A DNA stretch of 22,352 nucleotides. Origin: DASPTB01 sp035623615. Lineage in GTDB: Bacteria; Actinomycetota; UBA4738. The translations under genes and the position numbers were made by a program. A model generated the notes under the pieces. It was not told where the DNA came from and made no database searches. It was given only the letters and a program-made list of their open reading frames with translations. The stretch spans positions 1 to 22,352 of the forward strand of contig DASPTB010000248.1 of the NCBI GenBank assembly GCA_035623615.1. The letters are read 5' to 3'. Positions 7,855 through 16,096 of the stretch are shown here, piece after piece (the first letter of the stretch is position 1; each line of letters starts with the position of its first letter).

Positions 7855-7857
7855 AAT
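7852..7857 (+). promoter_or_regulatory. Probable -10 element for the phosphofructokinase gene
   Basis: TAGAAT matches the sigma-70 consensus TATAAT at five of six positions and lies 36 nt upstream of the phosphofructokinase GTG. It overlaps the stop codon of the preceding gene. No good -35 hexamer is visible. The same CATAGAAT octamer occurs upstream of the PASTA kinase gene. Confidence 0.45.
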
Positions 7858-7893
7858 CGCCCGCGACGCTTCGTCTCGGAACCTGGAGGGCGC

Positions 7894-9195
7894 GTGCGAG
7901 TCGGCATCCTGTGCGGCGGGGGACCCGCCCCCGGCATCAACTCGGTGATCTCGGCGGCGACGATCGAGGCCCGCAACTCGGGGTGGGACGTCGTCGGGAT
8001 CCTCGACGGCTTCGAGCACCTGATCGCCGGGGACGCATCGCAGACGCTGCCGCTGAACATCGCCGACGTTTCGCGCATCCACCAGACCGGCGGGTCGATC
8101 CTGTTCACCTCGCGCGCGAACCCGACCGTGCGCGACGAGTCGGCCGCCGATCCCGAGTGGCGGCTGCACACCGCGCTGAAGACGCTCACCGAGCTGCGGG
8201 TCGACGCCCTGGTCACGGTCGGCGGCGACGACACGTCCTACGGGGCGGCGCAACTCGCGCACGCTGCCCGGGCGTCGGGAAGCTCGCTGCGCGTCGCGCA
8301 CGTGCCGAAGACGATCGACAACGACCTGCCCCTGCCGGCCGGCATGCCGACGTTCGGGTTCCAGACCGCCCGGCACGTAGGCACGGCCCTCGTCAGCAAC
8401 CTGATGACCGACGCCATGACGACGAAGCGCTGGTACTTCGTGGTCGCGATGGGCCGCTCGGCGGGCCACCTCGCGCTCGGGATCGCGAAGGCGTCGGGCG
8501 CGACGATCGCGGTCATCGGCGAGGAGTTCCCGCCGGGCGAGGTCCGCCTGTCACACGTGGTGGACATCCTGGAGACGTCGGTGCTCAAGCGCATCGCCCA
8601 CGGCCGGCCGTTCGGCGTCGCGATCATCGCGGAAGGGCTCAGCCTGCGGTTCTCGCAAGAGGACCTGCTGCAGGTCGCCCCCGAGGTCGAGCGAGACACG
8701 TACGGGAACGTCCGCCTCGCGGAGGTTCATCTTCACCGCGTGCTCGGCGACGTCGTCGCCAGGCGGCTCAAGGAGCGCGGTCGGAAGACGAGCATCGTCG
8801 CGAAGAACATCGGGTACGAGCTGCGGTGCGCGCCGCCGATTCCGTTCGACATCGCGTACACGCGCGACCTCGGCTACGGCGCCGTCGAGTACCTGCGCCG
8901 CGCGATCGAGAGCGGCGAGGACGAGCCCGGGGCGATGATCACGATCCAGGAGGACCACATGGTCCCACTGCCGTTCGACGCGCTCACGGACCCGGCGACG
9001 GGCAAGACGCGCGTGCGGCAGGTCGACCTGACGAGCAACTCGTACCGTGTCTCGCGCGAGTACATGATCCGGCTGGAACCCGAGGACCTGACCGATCCCC
9101 TTCGGCTTGACCCGATCGCGGCCGCGGCGAACGTGACGCCCGACGAGCTCCGTTCGCGGTTCGGCTACCTGGTCGGAGATGAAGGTGCACGCTGA
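7894..9195 (+). CDS. 6-phosphofructokinase, probably pyrophosphate-dependent
   Basis: A 433-residue member of the PFK-A superfamily, which phosphorylates fructose 6-phosphate to fructose 1,6-bisphosphate in glycolysis. Visible motifs are the N-terminal phosphate-binding CGGGPAPGIN (residues 7-16), VGGDDTS (109-115), PKTIDNDL with catalytic base Asp142, and MGRSAGHLAL (186-195). Donor choice in this family is set by two positions: ATP enzymes have GGDGS and PGTIDND, whereas PPi enzymes have Asp in the first and Lys in the second. Here they are Asp113 and Lys139, so PPi use is predicted and the reaction would be reversible. The protein is longer than the ~320-residue bacterial ATP enzyme, as usual for PPi types. 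The start is GTG at 7894 with GGAGGG 4 nt upstream. It has its own probable promoter (TAGAAT at 7852) and is convergent with the RHS gene. Confidence 0.88.
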   Translation: MRVGILCGGGPAPGINSVISAATIEARNSGWDVVGILDGFEHLIAGDASQTLPLNIADVSRIHQTGGSILFTSRANPTVRDESAADPEWRLHTALKTLTELRVDALVTVGGDDTSYGAAQLAHAARASGSSLRVAHVPKTIDNDLPLPAGMPTFGFQTARHVGTALVSNLMTDAMTTKRWYFVVAMGRSAGHLALGIAKASGATIAVIGEEFPPGEVRLSHVVDILETSVLKRIAHGRPFGVAIIAEGLSLRFSQEDLLQVAPEVERDTYGNVRLAEVHLHRVLGDVVARRLKERGRKTSIVAKNIGYELRCAPPIPFDIAYTRDLGYGAVEYLRRAIESGEDEPGAMITIQEDHMVPLPFDALTDPATGKTRVRQVDLTSNSYRVSREYMIRLEPEDLTDPLRLDPIAAAANVTPDELRSRFGYLVGDEGAR

Positions 9196-9202
9196 CGTCG
9201 GG

Positions 9203-9226
9203 TGAGGGCCTTCGTGCCGGGCCTCA
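9203..9226. terminator. Imperfect hairpin between convergent genes
   Basis: TGAGG...CCTCA with inner CC/GG pairs, interrupted by one G-G mismatch, can form a hairpin with an 8-nt loop in the 28-nt gap between two convergent stop codons. It overlaps the stop codon of the RHS gene. There is no T-tract on either strand, so a bidirectional terminator role is only suggested by position. Confidence 0.3.
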
Positions 9227-12200
9227 GTAGGCGCACGCGACCTTCGGGCGGGGCGGGCTCACGAGAGCCGGCTCCCAGGGTGCGTACATGGAAAGGATCC
9301 ACAGCGCGGGCGCGTCGTACACGCCGGCAAGCAGATCCGCGGCGTCTTCCGAGAGCTCGACGGTCGTCGCGAGGGGGAGCTCTTCAGGGTCCTCCAGAGT
9401 GGTGATCACGATGTCGCCCGCGATCCGGTGCAACGCCGAGGTGGCGTCGTCGACGCGCGCCTGAACGGCCTGCTGCACCTGCTGGTGGAACGAAAGGTCG
9501 GGCGACGTGCTCGTGTCGGCGCTGGTCTCGGGGGGGATGAACGACTTGACTGCCAGCGTGTCGTCGACGAGCTCGCCGCGGTCGCCGAGGATCGCGTCGG
9601 CCGCGGCGCCGATCAGGTTCTCCGTGTTGTCCGTGATCCACGATGCCGGGCACCCGTCGAGCGGACAATGCTCCGAGGCAGCCGGGGGACAGGGAGCGTC
9701 GTTGCAGCTCTCGGCGAGGCCGCTTGGGTCGAGGCCGTTGACGGGGTCGCTCCCGGAGTAGTGGTACGCCTGGCCGGTTCTCATCAGGGCGGGGTCCTGC
9801 GAAAGGAACTGACCGGTCGCGGGATCGTAGTAGCGCGCGTCCATGTATTGGAACCCCGTCTCGGCGTCCGTGTACTGACCTGCGAACCCGAGGGGAGATC
9901 GCGCGGAGCCTGTCGCCGCCGTTGGCTGCCCGAACGCGTCGTAGGCGAACGCGCCCACGACCTGCCCGGACTTGTCGGAGAGGGCGCGCGTGCTCCCGAG
10001 CTGGTCCTGATGGAAGTAAAGGACGGTGCCGTCCTGCGCGATCTGCTCGAGCGGCCTTCCGAAAGGTCCGTACACGAACCTGGTGCCGCCGTCCTGCAAC
10101 AGCGTCGGAAGCGGAGACTGGGCATCCCAGACGAAGGGCTCGGTATGCGCTCCGAGGGTCTTCGTCGCGCGCAGGCCGTCGCCGTCGTACGCATAGCTCG
10201 CGTCGGTTCCTGCCGACGTCATGCGCCCGGCCTGATCCCAGGCGTAGTCGGTCTGATTCCCTCCCTGCGGAAGCATCGACGTGCGTTCTCCGTCGGCGTC
10301 GTATCCGAACGTCGACGACTGGCCGCCGGTGGTGGCGGCCTGCAGCTCGTTGGCGTTGTCGTACGTGAGCGAGGTGGATCCCATCTGCTGCATGTTTCCC
10401 GCGGCGTCGTACGCGTACGTGCTCGCCCCGGTCCCGGCGAGCTGGTTCAGGGGGGTATACGTGTAGCTCTCGGCAGAGCCGGGGACGCCGGTCGGCGCGT
10501 CGGACTGCAGCAGTCCGTTTGCATATCGGGTGTCGTCGAACCGGAAGAGGCCCGACCCGCCGCTCGAGTCGGCGATGGAGCTCAGCCGGCCTGCCTGGTC
10601 CCAGGTGTAGGCGGCAGTGATGCCGTTCGGGTAGAGCTCTTCCTCGAGGTCGCCGTCGGGATCGTAGCCGAACGTCGTGGCGTTGGACTGCCAATCCTCG
10701 ACGGAGTGCAGGCGCTCCGCCGCGTCGTAGGCCTGCGTTACCCGGCCGCCGTCCGGGTAGGTAATGGATGTAACGTTGCCGGCCAGGTCGTAGCCGTACG
10801 CCACGGCGTTCCCCGAGCCGTCGACGGTCCGGGTGAGCCGTCCCAGCGAGTCGTGCTCGTATGTCGTGGTTCCCGTTCCGTCGGTCATGGTGGCCCGGAG
10901 ACCCGTGGGGTCGTACGTGAACGTGACGTCGGGTGTCACGCCGTCGCTATAGGAGATGGAGGTGAGCTCGCCGCCCCGGTTGTAGCCGTAGCCGGTCGTT
11001 CGATGCAACGGATCCGTGACGGAGGTGAGGTTTCCGGCGCCGTCGTAGCCGAAGGAGGTTTGCCGCCCGAGCGGGTCGGTGGTGGAGGTCATCCTGTCCA
11101 GGGCGTCGTAGGTGTAGCTCGTCGTGTGGTGGAGAGCATCGGTGCGCGTCGCCAAGTCGCCGGCATGGTCGTACGTCTCCGTCAGCTTGGTCCCGTCGGC
11201 TCGCGTGATCGTGGAAGCCTCGCCGTCGGGGTCGTACGCGAACCGGATCACGCGGCCGAGGGGATCCCGGGTCGACACCAGGTTTCCGTCCGCGTCGTAC
11301 TTCGAGGTCGTCGTTTCGCCGAGTGGATCGGTCGTCGAGGTGAGGTCTCCGAGCGCATCGTACCCGTATCGCCATCGGAAGTCGGCCGGCGTTCCCCCAA
11401 TCGCGTATCCGCGTGGCGTGACCATGTCGGTCGGTCGGCCGAGTGCGTCGTAGCCGTACGTGGTGACGTTGCCCAGGGGGTCGGTCTTCTTGACGACGTT
11501 CCCGTACGCGTCGTAGCCGTACTTCCAGAGGTTGCCGTCGGGATCCTTCGTGCCGGTGGTGTCGTCCGGATGGGCCGAATCGGCACGGAGGTACGTCGTG
11601 ACCCACCGTGTGTGAGCTCCCACGAGCGGCCTGCTGGTACTCAGCAGGTTGCCGTCGGAGTCGTAGGTGTTGGTCGTGGTGACGTGTGACGCGTCGAGTG
11701 CGGTGAGGATCTCGCCGAAGGAGTTGTAGGTATAGGAGTCGACGCGGCCGAGTCCGTCGGTCGAGGTCAGGAGGTTGCCGGCCGCGTCATATGTCCCGCT
11801 CCATACGCGACCGTCGGGGTCGGTCGCGGACGCGAGGCCGAGCGTCGCGGGGTCGTACGTGTACGACCACGTCGCCTGCCCCGAAGTCCCGTTCCCCTTG
11901 GTGAGCGAGACGAGCTGGTTGTGGAAGAAGGCGTAGACGGTGACGCTTCCCGTGGGACCCGTGGTCGTGGTCTGGTCCGGTTGGTACGCGAAGCTGGTCG
12001 TGAGTCCCCGAGGATCGGTCTGGGCGGTGACCCGGCTGCTCCCGTCGTAGGTCGTGTGGGTCGTGTTGCCGTCCGGATCTGTCATGGCGGTCATCAGGTG
12101 ACTGCCGTCGTACGTGAACTGCCAGGTCCCTCCGGCGACGTCGGTTGCTTCGGTCAGATCGTCCCCGGCGTCGTAGGCGAAGGTCACCGTCCCGCCGGCA

Positions 12201-15040
12201 GCGGACACGTGCTGCAGCAGCCCGCTCGGGTCGTACTGGAACGACATCGTCCGGCCTTCGGCATCGGTGACCGTCGCGAGACGGCCCGAGGCGTATCCCA
12301 TCGTCGTGACGTACCCGTTTCGATCTGTCTCGCGCGTGAGCGTGCCTGCGCCGTCGAAGCCGTAGACGGTCCCGTCGAGCAGCGCGAGCGAGAACCCCGA
12401 GCTCGTGTCCCCGGTCAGCGTCGCCAAGACGCGGGGTGGCGCCGCCCAGCCCCCGGCGACCGGCTCGAACGTCACCGCGCTGCCATTCGCGAGCGTGACG
12501 GTGGCATCGCCGGTGGAGCGGTCGACCGTGACGGACATGTCGTAGCTGTCGATCCATCCATGACCGAGCGGTCCGTCGGTGGATGCCAGCGCCGAGCTGT
12601 AGGTCCTGGAGAAGTCGAGGGCGACCCCGTGACCGGGAACCGACAGATCGTGGAACGTGTGCCAGAGTTCGCCGGTTGCGCAATTCACCGGCCGGAGCAC
12701 CCAACAGGCGGTCGGATTCTCGACGGGAGATTCACCGCCGATCATCTCGCCGGATGCCGGGCCGGATGTCGTCAAGTTGATCCGCTGCGTCGGTGGACCG
12801 CTCGCCCAGACGTTTCCATCCGGCCCGGTCACGATCGCGAAGCCGGAGTAGAGCCCAGGCTCCACGTCGATGGACGCGCCGCCGGTGGTCATCCGGACAA
12901 AGAGGTCCCCGCCGATCCACAGGTTGCCGTCGGGTCCTGTCGTGATGCCGGCGGGCACCGGCGGGTCGCCGTACTCGTCCGCGTGGAGCGCAAACGCGGT
13001 GAACGAGCCGCTAGGTGTCAGTTTGAGGACCGTTCCGTTCCCTCCTTGCGAGTCGGGCTCGGAGAGCCACAGATTTCCGTCTGGGCCGGTCGTGATCCCC
13101 CGGGCGTAGCCGCTCGCGGCGAACGTCGTCGGGAAGATGGTGAACTGGCCGCTCGTCGTGATGCGTCCCACGACGTCGAGGTGCTTGCCGCCGGCTTGCC
13201 GTGCGGTGAACCAGAGGGCTCCGCCGGGGCCGGCGGTGATCCCGGAGCCGTCCGCGACTTCGGCGGGGAACGGGTAGGCGGTCACCTGGCCGCCCGGCGT
13301 GATTTCCCCGACGGCCCGTGCGGCGGTGAACCAGAGATTCCCGTCCGGTCCGGTGGTGATGCTCTGCGGTCGGGAGAGCGTCGCCGGCAGCGAGAAGCTC
13401 GTGGCAGCACCACCCGTGGTCATGCGGGTGATTCTTCGCGCGCTGGTGCGCGCAATCCAGAGATTGCCATCGGGTCCGGAGACGACTCCGTTCGGTCCAG
13501 ACTCGTACCCGCCCGCCGACGGCGCGGTCGGCAGCGGCCACGTCGTGACCACGCCGTCCGGGGTCGTCCGGCTGACGAGGGTCGTGAAGCGCGAGAAGGT
13601 GGACGCCTCGCCGACGGTCCAGAGGTTCCCGTCCGACCCCACCGTGATCCCGTAGTCGAGGAACTCTGGAAGCACCTGGCCGACGAGCCCGCTCGTCGAG
13701 ATGGCCTCCACGCCCCCCGTCGTCGGCGTGAACCAGAGGCGCCCGTCCGGCCCGGACGCGATGGGCGAGTCGTTGACGGTCGAATCCGCGTAGGTGACCA
13801 CGTCGCCTCCGGGGGTGACCTCGCCGATCACCGAGGAGCCGGCCGAGCCGTCCGTGCAACACCCCTCCGTGAACCAGGTGTTCCCGTCCGGACCGAGGGC
13901 GAGCCGCCCGACGAACCCCGCAGTCACGCCCGTCGAGTAGACGTGGATGTCGCCGGTGGCGGGGTCGTACGCACCGACATCGGGGTCGTCGTCGAACCAG
14001 ATGGGACCGTCTGGGCCGCTCGTCACGTCGTCCACGTCACCGCCCGTCGGCACGGAAACCACCGACACGAAGCCCCCGGGCGTGATCGAACCTATGCACG
14101 GGTGACTCTGCTGATCCTGAGTCCCGTACGTCCCGCTGAACCAGATCCGTCCGTCCGGCCCAGACGTGATCGCCTGCGCGTGAATGGCGACGATGTCGGG
14201 GTCACTCGATTGCAGCGGATAGTCGACGGTCGAGAAGTGGCCCCCGGCGACCGAGGCCGCCCAGATGTCGGTCGCGTTCGCTGGGGTGAACCACATGCGT
14301 CCGTCGGAGCCCTCCGCGATGTCCACGAGCGCCCCACCGTGCAGGACGGAGTTGAGTCGCGCGCTGCCGCTGCTCGAGATCGTGCCCACGCCGGAGGACG
14401 GACACAGGTCGATGCTCTGCAGGCAATAGGTGAACCACACCGTCCGCCCGGTGCCCGTGCGCGCCGGTCCGACCGCCACGGAGGTCGGAATGTAGCGTTG
14501 CCCGGCGTCGTCGCGCAGGGGGTATGCGGTCGCCACCCCTTTCTTGGTGATCTTCTCGATGCCGCCGGCGAGCGCGACCCACTCGTTGCCGTCGGGACCG
14601 AGCGTCATCCCCCCGTACTGCGAGCCCTGGCTCGCGGTGCAGTACACGCATACGGCGGTGGAGACGAGACTCAGCGATGCCTGAGCGGATGCGGTCGCCG
14701 CCGACACACTCGCGGTCGCGCCGGCGCCGCCCGACGCGCCGGCAATCGGCGTGACCGAGCCAATGACGTCGGTCCGACGGGCGGCCTTGAAGCGCGCTGA
14801 TCGAGCAACGCGACGGGGTCGGCAGACGTCGGATCGGAGGGTGGAGCACCCTGGGCTCGAGGCGAATGGGCGAGCGGACGCGGCGGTCGAGTTGCCGACC
14901 GCAATTGCCCCCGTCAGGAGCACGATCGCGCACCCCACTCGGACGGCGCGAAACGCCCCAGAGGAAGTGGCACCATGCCCCGCCTCGCTACCCCCAGCCA
15001 ATGGCCCCTCCCGGACGACAGCCGGCCATTCGTCGGCCAC
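9224..15040 (-). CDS. Giant exported protein: double streptogramin-lyase-like propeller fused to RHS/YD-repeat shell with unique C-terminus
   Basis: A 1938-residue protein. Residues ~35-56 (VGCAIVLLTGAIAVGNSTAA) form a signal-peptide-like hydrophobic segment after a long n-region. Residues ~143-762 hold 14 repeats centred on TTGPDGNLWFT-like sequences, the blade motif of virginiamycin B lyase (Vgb); fourteen blades fit two seven-bladed propellers. Residues ~770-885 match the RHS entry domain (CATGELWHTF, LDFSRTYSS, GPLGHGWIDSYD). Residues ~895-1650 are YD repeats (for example TYDALDRMTSTTDPLGR). Residues ~1651-1775 are the RHS core: YFHQDQLGSTRAL, YDAFGQP, GFAGQYTDAETGFQYMDAR, YYDPATGQFLSQDP, ending in DPSGL. 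The last 163 residues are unique. RHS shells enclose or present C-terminal toxins or adhesins, here probably at the cell surface. The GTG at 15040 lies ~11 nt after the predicted transcription start. No immunity-like gene follows: the next gene is convergent after 28 nt. Confidence 0.88.
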   Translation of the reverse strand: MADEWPAVVREGPLAGGSEAGHGATSSGAFRAVRVGCAIVLLTGAIAVGNSTAASARPFASSPGCSTLRSDVCRPRRVARSARFKAARRTDVIGSVTPIAGASGGAGATASVSAATASAQASLSLVSTAVCVYCTASQGSQYGGMTLGPDGNEWVALAGGIEKITKKGVATAYPLRDDAGQRYIPTSVAVGPARTGTGRTVWFTYCLQSIDLCPSSGVGTISSSGSARLNSVLHGGALVDIAEGSDGRMWFTPANATDIWAASVAGGHFSTVDYPLQSSDPDIVAIHAQAITSGPDGRIWFSGTYGTQDQQSHPCIGSITPGGFVSVVSVPTGGDVDDVTSGPDGPIWFDDDPDVGAYDPATGDIHVYSTGVTAGFVGRLALGPDGNTWFTEGCCTDGSAGSSVIGEVTPGGDVVTYADSTVNDSPIASGPDGRLWFTPTTGGVEAISTSGLVGQVLPEFLDYGITVGSDGNLWTVGEASTFSRFTTLVSRTTPDGVVTTWPLPTAPSAGGYESGPNGVVSGPDGNLWIARTSARRITRMTTGGAATSFSLPATLSRPQSITTGPDGNLWFTAARAVGEITPGGQVTAYPFPAEVADGSGITAGPGGALWFTARQAGGKHLDVVGRITTSGQFTIFPTTFAASGYARGITTGPDGNLWLSEPDSQGGNGTVLKLTPSGSFTAFALHADEYGDPPVPAGITTGPDGNLWIGGDLFVRMTTGGASIDVEPGLYSGFAIVTGPDGNVWASGPPTQRINLTTSGPASGEMIGGESPVENPTACWVLRPVNCATGELWHTFHDLSVPGHGVALDFSRTYSSALASTDGPLGHGWIDSYDMSVTVDRSTGDATVTLANGSAVTFEPVAGGWAAPPRVLATLTGDTSSGFSLALLDGTVYGFDGAGTLTRETDRNGYVTTMGYASGRLATVTDAEGRTMSFQYDPSGLLQHVSAAGGTVTFAYDAGDDLTEATDVAGGTWQFTYDGSHLMTAMTDPDGNTTHTTYDGSSRVTAQTDPRGLTTSFAYQPDQTTTTGPTGSVTVYAFFHNQLVSLTKGNGTSGQATWSYTYDPATLGLASATDPDGRVWSGTYDAAGNLLTSTDGLGRVDSYTYNSFGEILTALDASHVTTTNTYDSDGNLLSTSRPLVGAHTRWVTTYLRADSAHPDDTTGTKDPDGNLWKYGYDAYGNVVKKTDPLGNVTTYGYDALGRPTDMVTPRGYAIGGTPADFRWRYGYDALGDLTSTTDPLGETTTSKYDADGNLVSTRDPLGRVIRFAYDPDGEASTITRADGTKLTETYDHAGDLATRTDALHHTTSYTYDALDRMTSTTDPLGRQTSFGYDGAGNLTSVTDPLHRTTGYGYNRGGELTSISYSDGVTPDVTFTYDPTGLRATMTDGTGTTTYEHDSLGRLTRTVDGSGNAVAYGYDLAGNVTSITYPDGGRVTQAYDAAERLHSVEDWQSNATTFGYDPDGDLEEELYPNGITAAYTWDQAGRLSSIADSSGGSGLFRFDDTRYANGLLQSDAPTGVPGSAESYTYTPLNQLAGTGASTYAYDAAGNMQQMGSTSLTYDNANELQAATTGGQSSTFGYDADGERTSMLPQGGNQTDYAWDQAGRMTSAGTDASYAYDGDGLRATKTLGAHTEPFVWDAQSPLPTLLQDGGTRFVYGPFGRPLEQIAQDGTVLYFHQDQLGSTRALSDKSGQVVGAFAYDAFGQPTAATGSARSPLGFAGQYTDAETGFQYMDARYYDPATGQFLSQDPALMRTGQAYHYSGSDPVNGLDPSGLAESCNDAPCPPAASEHCPLDGCPASWITDNTENLIGAAADAILGDRGELVDDTLAVKSFIPPETSADTSTSPDLSFHQQVQQAVQARVDDATSALHRIAGDIVITTLEDPEELPLATTVELSEDAADLLAGVYDAPALWILSMYAPWEPALVSPPRPKVACAY
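9227..9715 (-). other. Unique 163-residue C-terminal region of the RHS protein
   Basis: This is the segment after the DPSGL boundary, where RHS proteins switch from conserved shell to variable effector. It opens with a cysteine cluster (four Cys in the first 22 residues, within SCNDAPCPPAASEHCPLDGC), continues with alternating acidic and helical stretches (NLIGAAADAILGDRGELVDD, HQQVQQAVQARVDDATSALH) and ends in a Pro/Trp-rich tail with one more Cys (PKVACAY). I recognise no nuclease, deaminase, ADP-ribosyltransferase or peptidase motif. It could be a novel toxin, an adhesive tip or simply a stabilising tail. Confidence 0.6.
9716..12358 (-). repeat. YD/RHS repeat array and RHS core (protein-level repeats)
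   Basis: About two dozen or more tandem copies of a ~20-residue unit of the form YDxxGxLxxxTDPxGxxTxF are encoded here, followed by the RHS-associated core. They build the beta-sheet cocoon known from RHS and TcC proteins. On the DNA level the copies share short phrases (for example GTCGTAGCCGTA-like blocks on the plus strand) but are well diverged, so the array looks old rather than recently expanded. Confidence 0.8.
12755..14614 (-). repeat. Fourteen Vgb-like beta-propeller blade repeats
   Basis: Fourteen blade units of roughly 35-55 residues are encoded, each carrying a form of (I/V)TxGPDGNLWFT. Examples are TSGPDGRIWFS, ALGPDGNTWFT, TVGSDGNLWTV, TAGPGGALWFT and VTGPDGNVWAS; the second repeat is degenerate (VAVGPARTGTGRTVWFT). 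Vgb of staphylococci is a seven-bladed propeller, so fourteen repeats suggest two propellers in series. The catalytic residues of Vgb cannot be assigned by eye, so lyase activity should not be assumed. Confidence 0.75.
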
Positions 15041-15057
15041 CGCATGCGGCCCGGGGA

Positions 15058-15087
15058 ATTATCTGATTGTCTTGCCCGACACGTCCA
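15058..15087 (-). promoter_or_regulatory. Probable promoter of the propeller-RHS gene
   Basis: On the minus strand, GATAAT (15063-15058; five of six consensus matches) is preceded after an 18-nt spacer by TGGACG (15087-15082; four of six matches to TTGACA). The expected transcription start near 15051 leaves only about 11 nt before the GTG at 15040, a near-leaderless arrangement. Confidence 0.5.
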
Positions 15088-15145
15088 GTAGGACCGATCC
15101 GACTGGGCAGACAGACACCTCGAGCGATCGAGCGGGGCGACGGGC

Positions 15146-16087
15146 TTACCGCGCTGCGCGGGCGGCCATCGCCGCCTCGTGCAAGGGGAGCAGCGCGTCG
15201 AGGATCGCCCGGTTGACCGGCGTCGGCACGCCGGCCTGCTCGCCGAAGCGGACGGCCGCGCCGTTCAGCCACCAGACCTCGAGGGGGCGGCCTGCCTCGA
15301 CGTCGCGGCACATCGACGACTTCAGGCGGCCGTCGAGCACGTCGTCGTAGTAGGCGAGGAGGCGCGGGATGGGATCGCGCGGGAGCGCGATCCCGCGGGC
15401 GGTCGCGACGGCCTGTGCCTCCTCGAGCGTGGCGACCATCATGCCGCGCAGGCGCTCGTCGGTTCGCGCCTCGCCGATCGTGCAGCGGCAGAAGGCGGTC
15501 ACGCCGCCGACCGCGCAGATGCTCATCAGCTTGAACCACAGCTCGGACTCCACGTCCTTCGCGACGACGAACTCGATGCCGGTGGGGGCGAACGCGGCCG
15601 AGAGCGCCTCCGCGGCCGGTGCGTCCTCGGGCCGAAACGCCCCGACGAGCAGGCGGTTCTGCGGCCCGCGTTGCCGGAACTCGCCGGGCGCCTCGCGCCA
15701 CGCCTCGATGCGTGCAACCCCGCCGAGGATCGTGGCGCTCGGGAACCGGGCCGAGAGGAACGACTCGTTCTCCACGCCGTTCTGGAGCGAGGTGATCGAC
15801 GTGCCCGGCGCGACGGCCCCGGCCATGACGTCGGCGGCCGGCTCGTCGTCGTAGGCCTTGACGCAGAAGATGGCTGCGTCGACGGGGCCGGCCTCGGTCC
15901 CGTCGACGACCGCGCGCACCTTCGCCAGCGTCACGTCGCCGTGGTCGCTCTCCAGACGGAGTCCCGTGGTCCGCAGCGCGCGCAGGTTCTCGCCGCGGGC
16001 AAGGAACGAGACCTCGTGGCCGGCGGCCTGCAGACGGGCGCCGACGTAGCCGCCCACGCCGCCGATGCCGACGATCAGGACCTTCAT
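15146..16087 (-). CDS. Ketopantoate-reductase-family NADPH oxidoreductase (PanE paralogue)
   Basis: A 313-residue protein with an N-terminal Rossmann fold, VGIGGVGGYVG at residues 6-16, CVKAYD at ~75-80 and LQNGVEN at ~101-107, then a helical C-terminal domain. PanE reduces 2-dehydropantoate to pantoate for CoA synthesis. The catalytic Lys (Lys186 in LWFKLMS), the SSM serines (257-258) and the catalytic Glu (Glu270 in LEVWWLNG) are present. From my memory of E. coli PanE, two substrate-binding Asn lie 4 and 8 residues after the Lys (KLAVNCVIN); here these positions are Ile190 and Gly194 (KLMSICAVGG). The protein may therefore be a family member acting on another 2-oxo acid, so no gene symbol is given. 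The ATG at 16087 begins directly with the Rossmann strand. Its promoter overlaps that of the divergent threonine aldolase gene, 24 bp away. Confidence 0.85.
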   Translation of the reverse strand: MKVLIVGIGGVGGYVGARLQAAGHEVSFLARGENLRALRTTGLRLESDHGDVTLAKVRAVVDGTEAGPVDAAIFCVKAYDDEPAADVMAGAVAPGTSITSLQNGVENESFLSARFPSATILGGVARIEAWREAPGEFRQRGPQNRLLVGAFRPEDAPAAEALSAAFAPTGIEFVVAKDVESELWFKLMSICAVGGVTAFCRCTIGEARTDERLRGMMVATLEEAQAVATARGIALPRDPIPRLLAYYDDVLDGRLKSSMCRDVEAGRPLEVWWLNGAAVRFGEQAGVPTPVNRAILDALLPLHEAAMAARAAR

Positions 16088-16096
16088 CGGGCGGCC

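Noticed and set aside
12755..14614. Annotation of the propeller as a streptogramin (virginiamycin B) resistance lyase
   Set aside because: Only the blade motif is shared. The domain is doubled and embedded in a giant RHS protein, and catalytic residues cannot be confirmed, so an antibiotic-resistance call is not justified.
11921..14800. A 959-codon open frame on the plus strand opposite the propeller region, and a 753-codon one at 9428-11689 opposite the YD repeats
   Set aside because: They lie antisense to a gene with unmistakable protein repeats, their translations are Arg/Gly/Val-rich and without motifs, and repeated GC-rich codons naturally keep the opposite frame open. No start signals support them.
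15119..15132. Palindrome CTCGAGCGATCGAG downstream of the ketopantoate-reductase-family gene as a terminator
   Set aside because: The stem is only five base pairs with a 4-nt loop and no T-tract; short GC-rich palindromes are expected by chance here.
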